Source: Hyphomicrobiales bacterium
GTDB lineage: Bacteria; Pseudomonadota; Alphaproteobacteria; Rhizobiales; Beijerinckiaceae
DNA: 37,168 nucleotides
Direction: 5' to 3'
Assembly (NCBI GenBank): GCA_027483945.1
Contig: JAIXTM010000021.1
Location: 1 to 37,168 of the forward strand
The position numbers and the translations under genes are program-made. The first letter of the stretch is position 1; each line of letters opens with the position of its first letter. Below are positions 14,285-23,197 of the stretch, piece after piece. A model generated the notes under the pieces. That model had not been told where the DNA came from, did not search any database, and saw only the letters and a program-made list of their open reading frames with translations.

Positions 14285-14959
14285 TCAGCCCCAGCCGCCG
14301 ATCTCCTTGAGGCGCCGGATCTGCCGGCCCTCGCCGTCGAAATTGGCGGGGTCGAGCCAGGCTTCGAACGCGGCGCGGCGGGACGGCCATTCGCGATCGA
14401 GCATCGAGAACCAGGCGGTGTCGCGGTTCCGGCCCTTGACGATCATGTGCTGGCGGAAGACGCCCTCGAAGGTGAAGCCGAACCGCAAAGCCGCCGCCTT
14501 GGAGGGCTCGTTGCGATCGTCGCATTTCCATTCCAGCCGCCGGTAGCCGAGATCGAAGCCGATCGAAGCGGCGAGGCAGATTGCCTCGGTGGCGACGATC
14601 GTGCGCTGGAGCGCCGGGGGGAACGCGATGTACCCGACCTCGAAGACGCCTTGGGCCGGGCGCACCTCCATCAGGAGGAGGTGCCCCATCGCCCTGCCGC
14701 TGGCCCGGTCGATGACGGCATAGGGATAGGCCGAGGGCGGCCGGGCGCAGAGCTCGGCGAGGATCGCCCGGTAGGTCCCCTCGTCCTTCGGAGCGGGTGC
14801 AGAGAGGAAGGTCCACATCTCCGGATGTGGCAGGACGAAGCCGGCGAGGTCTGAAAGATGCCGCTCCGGATCGAGGCGCTCGAGCCGGGCATGGCGCCCC
14901 TCCCGAAAGGCGGGGTCGGGCGCCGGTCGCGGAGTCCAGTCGGCAAGGTCCATGGTCAC
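14285..14959 (-). CDS. GNAT acetyltransferase, RimJ/RimL-like
   Basis: A 224-residue acetyltransferase of the RimJ/RimL type (Acetyltransf_3-like), which usually acetylates protein N-termini or small amines. Visible landmarks are FREGRHARLERLDPERH near the N-terminus, GHLLLMEVRPAQGVFEVGYI (about 92-111) and YRRLEWKCDDRNEPSKAAAL then RFGFTFEGVFRQHM, the classic end of this subfamily. Start GTG at 14959 has GGAG 9 bases upstream; the in-frame ATG at 14953 has it 15 bases upstream, so GTG is preferred. It is a single gene and its substrate is unknown. Confidence 0.92.
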   Translation of the reverse strand: MTMDLADWTPRPAPDPAFREGRHARLERLDPERHLSDLAGFVLPHPEMWTFLSAPAPKDEGTYRAILAELCARPPSAYPYAVIDRASGRAMGHLLLMEVRPAQGVFEVGYIAFPPALQRTIVATEAICLAASIGFDLGYRRLEWKCDDRNEPSKAAALRFGFTFEGVFRQHMIVKGRNRDTAWFSMLDREWPSRRAAFEAWLDPANFDGEGRQIRRLKEIGGWG

Positions 14960-15154
14960 GTGGAACGGCTCCGAACAGGTCTGTCCACGGAACGTTCCAC
15001 CCGGTGGGCGTCAAGGGACAAAACGGCGTCAACGCGGCGCTTTTACGGCAAGTGTGGCATTTCACGCATAGCCATAAACGCGACGCGGGCTCTACATGCG
15101 CGCAAGGTCTGGCGCGCCGCCGATTCGGCGCGTGAACGATATTGGAGATGCGGG

Positions 15155-15745
15155 ATGCGGGTGAAAGCGGTCCTTGCCAGCGTATTCCTGGCTTTGGTCG
15201 TCGCTGGTTGCCAATACCAGCCGGTTGCCGACCCTCAGGTCAGCCCCCGGGACCAGAAATGGATCGAAATGGCCGGCACCGCGCCAGTCGATCGTCAGTT
15301 CGAACGCTACATGATCGACGATCCGACGGGCGAAAAGCCTGGCACGATCGTCGTCGATACGTTCCACCGCTACCTTTACTACGTGATGGATAACCGCAAG
15401 GCGATCCGCTACGGCGTGGCCGTCGGCGACGAGGCCTTCGGCTGGACCGGCACCGCCACGATCCAGCGCAAGGCGGAATGGCCGAACTGGAACCCCCCGG
15501 CCGAGATGAAGCAGCGCTGGCCGCATGTGCGCTTCACCTCCGGCGGCCCCAACAGCCCGCTCGGCGCCCGCGCGCTCTATCTCCACGACGAGACCGGCAA
15601 GGACACGCTCTACCGCATCCACGGCACCAACGAGCCGGAGAAGATCGGCCAGGCCGTGTCGTCGGGCTGCATCCGCATGCGCAACATCGACGTGGTCGAC
15701 CTCTACAACCGCGTGAAGCTCGGCGCGAAGGTCGTCGTCAAGTAA
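15155..15745 (+). CDS. L,D-transpeptidase lipoprotein (YkuD/ErfK domain)
   Basis: A 196-residue exported enzyme expected to form 3-3 peptidoglycan cross-links or attach proteins to peptidoglycan. A lipoprotein signal is visible: basic start, hydrophobic core and lipobox VAGC (C19). The YkuD domain spans about 62-195 with catalytic H156 (IHGTNEP) and C172 (SSGCIRMRN). ATG at 15155 has GGAG 7 bases upstream; the longer open frame is not coding. It stands alone and is followed by a terminator at 15772-15796. Confidence 0.95.
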   Translation: MRVKAVLASVFLALVVAGCQYQPVADPQVSPRDQKWIEMAGTAPVDRQFERYMIDDPTGEKPGTIVVDTFHRYLYYVMDNRKAIRYGVAVGDEAFGWTGTATIQRKAEWPNWNPPAEMKQRWPHVRFTSGGPNSPLGARALYLHDETGKDTLYRIHGTNEPEKIGQAVSSGCIRMRNIDVVDLYNRVKLGAKVVVK

Positions 15746-15771
15746 GCTTCGGCCCGATGGCCGGAACGTCG

Positions 15772-15796
15772 AGGGGCGCCCATGGGGCGCCCCTTT
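15772..15796 (+). terminator. Terminator after the L,D-transpeptidase gene
   Basis: AGGGGCGCC (15772-15780) and GGCGCCCCT (15786-15794) form a 9-bp GC stem with a 5-base loop, followed by a short T-run. It lies 26 bases after the stop codon. Confidence 0.65.
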
Positions 15797-15844
15797 GTCA
15801 TTGGTGGAACTGAGAAAACCGCGTTCCCCGGCGATCCTGCCGGA

Positions 15845-16045
15845 TCAGGAGAACATGTTGTCCTTGCGCAGGAGCGGCGGCAGCTCGCGCTGCGCCGGCT
15901 GGCGCGCCGGCGCCGGCTTGCCATAGCGCGCGGCAGCCGCGACGGCGGCGATCCCGATGGCGGAGAAGCCGTTCTGGCTGGTCTGCGCGGCGGGCTCGAG
16001 CCGCAGCTGCGGCTGGTGTTCGCGAGGATCGAAAGCTTGTCCCAT
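15845..16045 (-). CDS. Possible small protein (66 residues)
   Basis: The open frame begins ATG at 16045 (MGQAFDPREHQPQLRLEP) and has a hydrophobic alanine-rich centre (GFSAIGIAAVAAAARYG, about 27-43) and a basic C-terminus ending LLRKDNMFS. AAAGGA lies just before the ATG, closer than ideal. It fills an otherwise empty gap between the L,D-transpeptidase and extensin-like genes. I recognise no family; the amphipathic centre may associate with the membrane. An alternative is that the 420-base gap is non-coding. Confidence 0.4.
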   Translation of the reverse strand: MGQAFDPREHQPQLRLEPAAQTSQNGFSAIGIAAVAAAARYGKPAPARQPAQRELPPLLRKDNMFS

Positions 16046-16168
16046 GGTCCTTTGCTCAGGTAACGCGGCCTCCCCGGCCGCGGATGAGGTGTTCTCCCGG
16101 ATCGGGGGCACGCTGATGGCCCGATTGCGGCCCCTTCGTGACGCCCCATCCCGCAGGGGAAGGGAGGC

Positions 16169-16909
16169 TCAGGGTGTGGCCTTATCGTTAACGTTTCCTT
16201 GCGCCGGCGCGAACTGGCAAATCCGGTAGCCGGACCGGCGAACGGCCATGTCCAGATGCATGTGGTCGGCGTGGTACCGGTCCGCGCCATGCCCGAGGAC
16301 TGTGGAGAACCGCGCGCAGGTCAGCATCCGGTAGCCCGCATCGGAGGGCACGACGATCTCGGAGCCTGGCCTTCCCGAAGCGTCCGCCATCCGCAGGCCC
16401 CTGATGTCCACCGCGTTGCCGGTACCGTGTTCGCTGAGCTTGGCGCCCGGCATGCGGTTGCGCGGCCGGCATTCATAGCCGGCACCGGTCACGAGCGCGG
16501 CGACACGGCTCGTCGGGCCATGCTTCGCCAGATCCCGTACCCAGGCGGCGAGCGCGGCCGCCGCGGCGCAATTGACAACGGGCGGGGCCTCGAACGGGAC
16601 CCAGCGCTCTCCTTCCACGCGGACGCGGCGGAGTGTGACCGGGTTTGCGATGCCGCAACCGCCGGCACCGGACACGGCATCGCCAGCCAACGCCTCGATG
16701 CCGGGATCGGCCAGCACGGCGGCGCAGGCGGGATCGATGACAGGCCTTGCCGGCTCGGCGGGTAGCGCCTGCTGCTCGTCGGGAACGGGATTCAGGTCCG
16801 GCGGCCGGCGCGGTGGTTCGGGCATGGCGGCGAAGACGCTGCCGGAGACGCAGACGAGGACGACAACGATGGACGGGAGCAGCAGCCTCGGGCACGCCAT
16901 CCCTTGCAC
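16169..16909 (-). CDS. Extensin-like family protein, secreted
   Basis: A 246-residue exported protein of the Extensin-like_C family, whose fold resembles D-Ala-D-Ala metallopeptidases of the VanY/MepA type. The signal peptide is the hydrophobic stretch around residues 9-28, ending VFAA. A Pro-rich linker follows (PEPPRRPPDLNPVPDE). The core has CRPRN, LSEHGTGNAVDIRGL and YHADHMHLD, giving the H-x6-D and H-x-D pattern expected for a zinc site. Four cysteines in the mature part may pair. The start is GTG at 16909 or ATG at 16900; both have weak ribosome sites. It is the last of a minus-strand run, 33 bases after the amidase stop. A peptidoglycan role is inferred from the fold. Confidence 0.9.
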   Translation of the reverse strand: MQGMACPRLLLPSIVVVLVCVSGSVFAAMPEPPRRPPDLNPVPDEQQALPAEPARPVIDPACAAVLADPGIEALAGDAVSGAGGCGIANPVTLRRVRVEGERWVPFEAPPVVNCAAAAALAAWVRDLAKHGPTSRVAALVTGAGYECRPRNRMPGAKLSEHGTGNAVDIRGLRMADASGRPGSEIVVPSDAGYRMLTCARFSTVLGHGADRYHADHMHLDMAVRRSGYRICQFAPAQGNVNDKATP

Positions 16910-16942
16910 ATGGCGCGCCGCATCGTCCGGACAAGCTTGCCG

Positions 16943-18391
16943 CTAGGCTGCAGCCGGCGGCGGCACGAACCCGCCGGTCAGGGTCTCGACCATGCCGGCA
17001 ACCGCGATGGCCGTCCGGTCCGCTCCCTCGGCAGCGACGATCTGGACCCCGGCGGGCAGACCCTGCCGGTTGCGCAGGACCGGCGCCACCGCCGCCGGCA
17101 GGTGACAGAGCGTCGCCAGCGACGACCAGATCAGGAAATCGAAATAGGGGCGCGGCACGCCGTCGACGTCGAGGCTGCGGGCGTGGAAGTCCGGCGTCGC
17201 GTCGTGGGGGATTGCCACGACCGGCGCGGGCGGCATCAGCACCACGTCGTAGGATTGGAAAAATTCCTCCCAGGCCCGCTTGAAGCCGGCGCGAGCCTCT
17301 TGCAGCCGGCGCCAGGTCCCGACGTCGAGACGCGCGCCGCGGGCCTGCAGCGCCCGGTGAGAGCGGTCCTCGGGGGCGAAGTCCTTCGCCGCCTCGGCCA
17401 GGCGGTCGCGGATTTTCTGCGGCAGGCCGGCGGCGACAATGGCGTGATTGATCAGCGCGTAGGTCTCGAACATCTCGGCGAAGGACGCGGCGGGGCGTGC
17501 CGCCTCGTCCACCTGCGCGCCCTCGCGGGCGAGGAGGTCCGCCGCCTTCTCCACCGCTTCGCGCACGTCGCCCTGAACCGGGGCGAACGTGTCGTGGGAC
17601 CAGAGCGCGACGCGCAGGCCGCGCGGCGATGTCCGGCTCGGCGAAGGCAGGCGCGGTCGCACGCCGTCCAGCCGCGGCGGCCCGGCGATGACGTCAAGGA
17701 CGAGGTCGAGGTCCCGCGCGCTGCGGGCCAGCGGGCCGGCCACGGTGAGATCGGATTCCGCGTTGATGCCCGGCGCCGGCGGCACGTGGCCGCGCGTGGA
17801 GACGAGCCCCCAGGTCGGCTTCAGGCCGAAGATCCCGCAGGCATGGGCCGGCCAGCGGACCGAGCCTCCGAGATCGGAGCCGACCTCGAAAGCGGCGAGC
17901 CCGGCGGCGACCGCAGCCGCCGCGCCGCCTGACGAGCCGCCCGGCGAGCGCGCGATGTCCCACGGATTGTTGGTGGCACCATGGATGGGATTGGTGGCCT
18001 GGAAGTCGCCGGAGAAGGGCGGCACGTTGGTCTTGCCGACGATCACGGCGCCCGCCGCCCGCAGCCGCGCCACCACCACCGCATCGGCCTCCGGCACGCG
18101 GTCCCGGAAGGCCGGCGCCCCCGCGGTGGACACGATGCCCGCCACGTCGAACGCGTCCTTGATCGTGATGGGAAGGCCTTCCAGGGCTCTTGCCTCTCCG
18201 GCCGCGATACGCCGGTCGCTTTCGGCGGCGGCGCGGACCGCGCCGTCCGGATCCAGCGCGACGACGGCGTTAAGGGACGGATTGATGCGGTCGATCCGCT
18301 CGAGGGTCACGGACAGGAGTTCGGCGCATGAAAGCTCCCGCCGCAGCAGGGTCTCGCGCAGGCCGGTGGCGTCGCGCATATGCAAGGTCAC
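16943..18391 (-). CDS. Amidase signature family enzyme
   Basis: A 482-residue amidase signature hydrolase cleaving carboxylic amides. The expected Ser-cisSer-Lys triad is present: K78 in PITIKDAFDVAG, S153/154 in PGGSSGGAAAAVAAG, and S177 in GSDLGGSVRWPAHACG. The FGLKPT segment (188-193) completes the signature. GTG at 18391 overlaps the MarR stop (GTGA), so the two are translationally coupled; an internal ATG at 18379 is possible. It is probably the target of the MarR regulator. The substrate is not identifiable; gatB/gatC are absent, and it is not the tRNA amidotransferase subunit by context. Confidence 0.93.
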   Translation of the reverse strand: MTLHMRDATGLRETLLRRELSCAELLSVTLERIDRINPSLNAVVALDPDGAVRAAAESDRRIAAGEARALEGLPITIKDAFDVAGIVSTAGAPAFRDRVPEADAVVVARLRAAGAVIVGKTNVPPFSGDFQATNPIHGATNNPWDIARSPGGSSGGAAAAVAAGLAAFEVGSDLGGSVRWPAHACGIFGLKPTWGLVSTRGHVPPAPGINAESDLTVAGPLARSARDLDLVLDVIAGPPRLDGVRPRLPSPSRTSPRGLRVALWSHDTFAPVQGDVREAVEKAADLLAREGAQVDEAARPAASFAEMFETYALINHAIVAAGLPQKIRDRLAEAAKDFAPEDRSHRALQARGARLDVGTWRRLQEARAGFKRAWEEFFQSYDVVLMPPAPVVAIPHDATPDFHARSLDVDGVPRPYFDFLIWSSLATLCHLPAAVAPVLRNRQGLPAGVQIVAAEGADRTAIAVAGMVETLTGGFVPPPAAA

Positions 18392-18855
18392 GACTGGCCG
18401 TCCAGTTCCCGCGCCGCGCCACGCCAGCTGAGCACGATCCGCTCCAGTTCCGCCACGTCGGATGGCGGCAGGCTGCCGAGCGTTTGAGCGACGTAATCGG
18501 CCTGCACGGCGAGCCCGGCCAAGGCGAGTTCCCGCCCCTTGTCAGTCAGGTGCAGCGCGTGGGAGCGACGGTCCCCCGGGATCGCGCGGCGCTCCACGAG
18601 CCCCGCCTCGACCAGCCGGTCCACCAGTCCCGATACGTTGCCCTTGGTGACGTAAAGCCGCTCGGCCAGTTCCTGCTGGGTCGCCCCCTCGCGTTCGGTC
18701 AGCGTGGAGATCAGGTCGAATTGCGGGATCGAAAGGCCGATCGCGCGCAGACGCGCGCCCATCGCGGTGGTCAGGCGCTGTTGCAGCCGCACGAAGCGCA
18801 GCCAGACCCGCGTCGGATCCGGCGCCTCGTCCCGCCTCGCAGCCTTGTCCCCCAT
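18388..18855 (-). CDS. MarR family transcriptional regulator
   Basis: A 155-residue winged-helix regulator. The helix-turn-helix is at about 57-82 (ATQQELAERLYVTKGNVSGLVDRL), followed by the wing with ERRAIPGDRRSHALHLTDKG (about 88-107), the diagnostic MarR wing (D-R-R). It acts as a dimer, usually a repressor released by small aromatic ligands. It is coupled to the amidase. A MarR gene with an enzyme and an efflux pump next to it is a common detoxification layout. Confidence 0.94.
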   Translation of the reverse strand: MGDKAARRDEAPDPTRVWLRFVRLQQRLTTAMGARLRAIGLSIPQFDLISTLTEREGATQQELAERLYVTKGNVSGLVDRLVEAGLVERRAIPGDRRSHALHLTDKGRELALAGLAVQADYVAQTLGSLPPSDVAELERIVLSWRGAARELDGQS

Positions 18856-18938
18856 GCCGCCGCCCCCAAGCCCAGCCGCCGCGAGCCGCGACGGTTCACA
18901 TGGAAACTATCGGCTGGCAACCGGCTTGGCGAGACCTC

Positions 18939-21900
18939 TCATTCCGCCGGCGTCCCGGCAGCGGCGTTGCTCCGCTCCGCCTGCCGTGCCGCCCGGCGCA
19001 TCATCCGCGCCTCGCGTCGGCCTCGCCGCCACTCGCTGGCACGGGCAATCAGCATCAGCGCGGCGGGCGTCACGATCAGCGTCAGGACCGTCGCGAAGCC
19101 GAGACCGAACACGATGGCGGTCGACAGATGCACCCACCATTGCGTGGACGGGGCGCCGATGGCGACATCGCGGGTGACGAAGTCGATGTTCACCCCGAAG
19201 GCGATGGCGAGGACGCCCAGCACCGCCGTCACGGCCGTGAGAACGACCGGGCGAGCACGCTCGCGGCAGGTCTCCAGGATGGCGTCGTAAGCGTTGACGC
19301 CCTCCCGCCGCAGCCGGTCGTAGGTGTCGATCAGAACGATGTTGTTGTTCACGATCACGCCCGCATTGGCGATGATGCCGATGCCGGTCATGACCACGCC
19401 GAAGGCCTGGCCCATGATCATGAGGCCGATCAGCACGCCGATCGTGGACAGGACCACGGCGGACAGGACCAACAGAACGCTGCTGAACTTGTTGAACTGC
19501 GCCAGCAGGATCGCGAAGATCAGGAAGATCGCCGCGCCGAACGCCTTCATCAGGAACGCGCCGGCCTTCTCGCGCTCCTCGTCCTCGCCCTTCAGCCTGA
19601 ACGTCACGCCGTCTACCGGGTTCTTCGTGACCTCGGCCAGCACGGCCTGCTGGACCGCGGCCGTCTGGACGCCCTCCGCCACGTTGGCGGTGACGGTGAC
19701 GACCCGCTGACCGCCGACGCGGTTGATGAGGCCGACCTTCTGCTCGGGCACGCGCTTGACGAAGTTGGTGATCGGCACCGCGCCCATGGCGGTGTTCACC
19801 CGCAACTCGTCGAGCTGGTCGAGGTTGCGGCGGTTCTCCGGGAATCGCACCAGGATATCGACGGCCTTGTCGGTGTCGTTGGGCCGGTATTCGGAGACCT
19901 TCACACCATTGGTGACGAGCTGGACCGCCGTGCCGACGGTGGACGGCGAGGCGCCGAACTTGGCGGCCTCGCTCTTGTCCACCTGCAGCTTCCAGTCGAT
20001 GCCGGGCAGCGGCAGGCCGTCGTCCACGTCCCGCGTATCGGGCCGCGAGCGCAGCAGCTCCGCCGCCTTCTGCGCGGTGGCCTTCAGCTTGGCGGGATCG
20101 TTGGACGCGATCTGCAGCGTGATCGGCTTGCCAGTGGGCGGGCCGGCCTTGGGCTTGGTCACCTCGATGATCACGCCGGGGATGTCGGCCGTCGCCTTGC
20201 GGATATCCTCCATGATGACGGAGGCCTTGCGCCGCTCGCGCCAATCGACGAATTCGAACTGGACGGTGCCGACCGTGTCTTCCGTCACCTCGTTGGAGCC
20301 GCGCTGGCCCTCGCCCGCGCGGGCATAGATGGTGCCGATCTCCGGCATCGTCTGCAGGTGCTGCTCCACCTGGCGCACCAGCGCGTCCTTCTCCGAGATG
20401 GAGAGGTTGCCGCGGGCGCGTACCTGGACGAGCGCATAATCGGGCTCGACCTCGGGGAAGAATTCCACGCCGTTGCCGAACCGCCCATATGAGAAGATGA
20501 CCCCGACCAGCAGCGCCATCGCGGCCAGCAGGGTCACGCCCGGATGGCGCAGCGACAGCTTCACCGTGCGCATATAGAGGCTGTTGTCGGCGACGCTGTC
20601 GTCATGCGCGGGGGCGGCACGTCCCAGCATCGCGCCGAGCGTCGGCGTGAAGAACAGCGCGACGACCAGCGAGGCGGAAAGCGTCGCGATCAGTGTCAGC
20701 GGCATGTACTTCATGAACTCGCCGACGATGCCCGGCCAGAACATCAGCGGAGAGAAGGCCGCGACGCGTGTCGCCGTCGCGGCGATGACCGGGCCCGCCA
20801 TGCGCTTGGCCGCCAGCGAATAGGCCGCCTTGGGATCCATGCCTTCCGCCATGCGCCGCTCGGCGAATTCGGAGACGATGATCGCGTCGTCCACCAGCAT
20901 GCCGACCGCCAGGATCAGCGAGAACAGAACGACGATGTTGACCGTCAGGCCCGCGAGCTGAAGACCCAGGATACCTGCCAAGAACGAGGCCGGAATGGCG
21001 ATGCCGATGAACAGCGAGGCGCGCCCGCCCAGCGAGACCAGCATGATGACGATGACGAGCAGGACCGCGGTGATCACGCTGTTCTGCAACTCGTGCAGCA
21101 TCGAGCGGATGTCCTTGGACTTGTCCTGTGTGAAGGCCACCGTAACCGTCTGTGGCCACACCTTCTGCAATTCGCTGACCACCTTCTTCACCTGGTCGAC
21201 GGTCTCGATCAGGTTGGCGCCGGTGCGCTTGACCACCTCGACCGCGATGGCCGGCTTGCCGTTGATCCGCGTGATCGAGGTCGCGTCCTTGAAGGTCGGC
21301 CTCACCTCGGCGACATCGCCGAGCGTCACCGAGGCGGAGCCGGTGGCAGCGATCGGGAATTTCAGGACGTCGACCGGATTCTCGATCAGGGACGGCACCT
21401 TGACGGCGAAGCGACCGCTGGAGCCTTCGAGCGCGCCGGCGGCGACCAGGCTGTTGCCGGCATTGAACGAGGCGATGAGCTGGTCCAGCGAGATGCCGTA
21501 GCTCTTCATCAGCATCGGCTCGGCGATGATCTCCACCGCCTCGTCGCGCGCGCCGCGCAGCTCGGCCGAGAGCACGCCGGGCACCTGCTCGATCGCCGTC
21601 TTGGCGTCGCGTGCGACCCGCAACAGCGTTCGCTCGGGCACGTCGCCGCCGAGGCCCACGACGAGCACCGGGAAGAGCGAGAGATTGACCTCCTGGACCT
21701 TCGGTTCGTCGGCATCGCGCGGCAATTCACGCCGCGCGTCGTCCACCTTGGCGCGCACGTCCGCCAGCGCGCGGCCGGAATCGAAGCCGGCCTCAAACTC
21801 CACCAGCACGTAGCCGCCGCCCTCGTAGGACGCCGACCGCATCTCCTTGATGCTGGACACGCTCTTCAGCTGCGTCTCCAGGGGACGCAGGATAAGGCGC

Positions 21901-22082
21901 TCGGCATCCTCCGGGCTGATGCCGCGCTGGGTCACGTTCACATAGATGATCGGGACCTTGACGTCGGGCTCGGCCTCCTTGGGGATCGACTGGTAGGCCA
22001 GGAAGCCCGCGACCAGGAGGAAGAGCAGCGTCGCCAGCGTCAGGCGCGCATGGGAGATGGCATAATCGACGGGATTGGCCAT
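18939..22082 (-). CDS. RND efflux permease, AcrB/HAE1-like
   Basis: A 1047-residue inner-membrane proton antiporter that exports drugs, dyes or metabolites through a periplasmic adaptor. The first helix (about 13-31) is followed by two large periplasmic loops, and the transmembrane proton relay shows D398 and D399 in GMLVDDAIIVSEF, the expected pair in helix 4. AIPASFLAGILGLQLAGLTV is helix 3. The second half repeats the pattern (GIGIIANAGVIVNNNIVLID), where Asn and Gly replace the Asp pair as in other RND proteins. Length is normal. It is the third gene of the TetR-MFP-RND operon, 35 bases after the adaptor. No outer-membrane channel gene is here. Confidence 0.96.
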   Translation of the reverse strand: MANPVDYAISHARLTLATLLFLLVAGFLAYQSIPKEAEPDVKVPIIYVNVTQRGISPEDAERLILRPLETQLKSVSSIKEMRSASYEGGGYVLVEFEAGFDSGRALADVRAKVDDARRELPRDADEPKVQEVNLSLFPVLVVGLGGDVPERTLLRVARDAKTAIEQVPGVLSAELRGARDEAVEIIAEPMLMKSYGISLDQLIASFNAGNSLVAAGALEGSSGRFAVKVPSLIENPVDVLKFPIAATGSASVTLGDVAEVRPTFKDATSITRINGKPAIAVEVVKRTGANLIETVDQVKKVVSELQKVWPQTVTVAFTQDKSKDIRSMLHELQNSVITAVLLVIVIMLVSLGGRASLFIGIAIPASFLAGILGLQLAGLTVNIVVLFSLILAVGMLVDDAIIVSEFAERRMAEGMDPKAAYSLAAKRMAGPVIAATATRVAAFSPLMFWPGIVGEFMKYMPLTLIATLSASLVVALFFTPTLGAMLGRAAPAHDDSVADNSLYMRTVKLSLRHPGVTLLAAMALLVGVIFSYGRFGNGVEFFPEVEPDYALVQVRARGNLSISEKDALVRQVEQHLQTMPEIGTIYARAGEGQRGSNEVTEDTVGTVQFEFVDWRERRKASVIMEDIRKATADIPGVIIEVTKPKAGPPTGKPITLQIASNDPAKLKATAQKAAELLRSRPDTRDVDDGLPLPGIDWKLQVDKSEAAKFGASPSTVGTAVQLVTNGVKVSEYRPNDTDKAVDILVRFPENRRNLDQLDELRVNTAMGAVPITNFVKRVPEQKVGLINRVGGQRVVTVTANVAEGVQTAAVQQAVLAEVTKNPVDGVTFRLKGEDEEREKAGAFLMKAFGAAIFLIFAILLAQFNKFSSVLLVLSAVVLSTIGVLIGLMIMGQAFGVVMTGIGIIANAGVIVNNNIVLIDTYDRLRREGVNAYDAILETCRERARPVVLTAVTAVLGVLAIAFGVNIDFVTRDVAIGAPSTQWWVHLSTAIVFGLGFATVLTLIVTPAALMLIARASEWRRGRREARMMRRAARQAERSNAAAGTPAE

Positions 22083-22117
22083 GACGGCATCCTGTTATGT
22101 TTGCGCAAAGCGGGCGG

Positions 22118-23197
22118 TCAGCCCAGCGGGATGTCCGCGGGCACCGGCTTCACCTGCTGCCCTTCCTTCACGAAATCCTGGCCCTGCACGATGACCCGGG
22201 CACCGTCGCTCAGGCCGGTGAGCCAGAGGAACTGCGCGCCGTCCTCAGCGATGCCGACCGGCACGAAGGCGACCTTGTCGCTCTCGGCGACAACCCGCAC
22301 GCCCAGGCGCCCGTCGCCGGCGAAGGTGAGCGCCGAGCGGGGCACACGCGCGGCCTTCTGCGGCGAGAGCGTCAGGATCGCCTCGGCCGTGACGCCGTCC
22401 GGCATGCTCCCGTCCGGATTGCGGATCTCGATATCGACCCGGTAGGTCCGGGTCTGCGCGGAGGCGGTGCGCGAGATGAAGCGCACGCTGCCCTCGGCCG
22501 TCTGGCCCGTGACCAGCTTCACGCGCGCCTTGTCGCCCACCTTCACGCCGCCGAGCTGCGTCTCGGCGATCTCGACCACCGCAAGCATCGGATCCAGCGC
22601 CACGATCTCTGCGACGGTGGCGCCGGCCTGCAGCGCCTGGCCCTGCTCCACCGGCACCGTGTTGACGATGCCCGAGATCGGCGCGCGGACATCGCCCTTC
22701 TGCAGCTCGACATTGGCCTGAGCCAGTGCCGCCTCGGCGCTCTTCAGCTCCGCCTCCAGCTGCGGCCGGTTGATCGCGGGCAGGTTGCCTTGCTCGATCA
22801 GCCGGATGCGGGCCGACAATTCAGCCTGCCGCTGCTCCAGCTTGGCGCGGGCCTGGGTGACCTGCGCCTCCCGCGCCTCGTCGGACAAGACGGCCAGCAC
22901 GTCTCCCGCCTTCACGGCCGAGCCGCGGCGGACCTTCAGATCGTTGATGATGCCCGGCGCCCGCGCGATGGCTGCCGCCTTCCGGTCGGCCTCGGTGCGG
23001 CCGGACAGGGTGATCGTGCGCGCATGGGTCTCGACCTTCGCCGTGAAGACGGCGACCTGGAACAGGGGCGCGGCCTGCTGGGCTACGGCCGCCCGTTCGG
23101 AGGCAGGCTTGGGTTCGTCCTTGCCCAGCACGCCCGAGCCGATCCAGACGGCGGCGCCGATGACGAGAACGATGGCGGTGATGCGGCTGCCTTTCAT
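22118..23197 (-). CDS. RND efflux periplasmic adaptor (MFP family)
   Basis: A 359-residue membrane fusion protein linking the RND pump to an outer-membrane channel. An N-terminal anchor (residues about 6-24, ITAIVLVIGAAVWIGSGVLG) is followed by a lipoyl half (VRRGSAVKAGDVLAVLSDE), a coiled-coil hairpin (about 105-165), the second lipoyl half (GDVRAPISGIVNTVPVEQGQ) and a beta-barrel region. The start overlaps the TetR stop (ATGA), so the two are coupled. Confidence 0.95.
   Translation of the reverse strand: MKGSRITAIVLVIGAAVWIGSGVLGKDEPKPASERAAVAQQAAPLFQVAVFTAKVETHARTITLSGRTEADRKAAAIARAPGIINDLKVRRGSAVKAGDVLAVLSDEAREAQVTQARAKLEQRQAELSARIRLIEQGNLPAINRPQLEAELKSAEAALAQANVELQKGDVRAPISGIVNTVPVEQGQALQAGATVAEIVALDPMLAVVEIAETQLGGVKVGDKARVKLVTGQTAEGSVRFISRTASAQTRTYRVDIEIRNPDGSMPDGVTAEAILTLSPQKAARVPRSALTFAGDGRLGVRVVAESDKVAFVPVGIAEDGAQFLWLTGLSDGARVIVQGQDFVKEGQQVKPVPADIPLG

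Noticed and set aside
14963-14976. GAAC-N6-GAAC near the RimJ-like gene as a LexA box
   Set aside because: The spacer is 6, not 7, and the gene is not an SOS type.
18885-18915. GTTTC...GAAC partial inverted repeat upstream of MarR as its operator
   Set aside because: Too few matching positions for a convincing palindrome.
18900-22445. Very long plus-strand frames opposite the RND permease (530 and 633 residues)
   Set aside because: Composition is Arg/His/Asp/Gln-rich without domains; the minus strand encodes a full-length RND protein with all landmarks.
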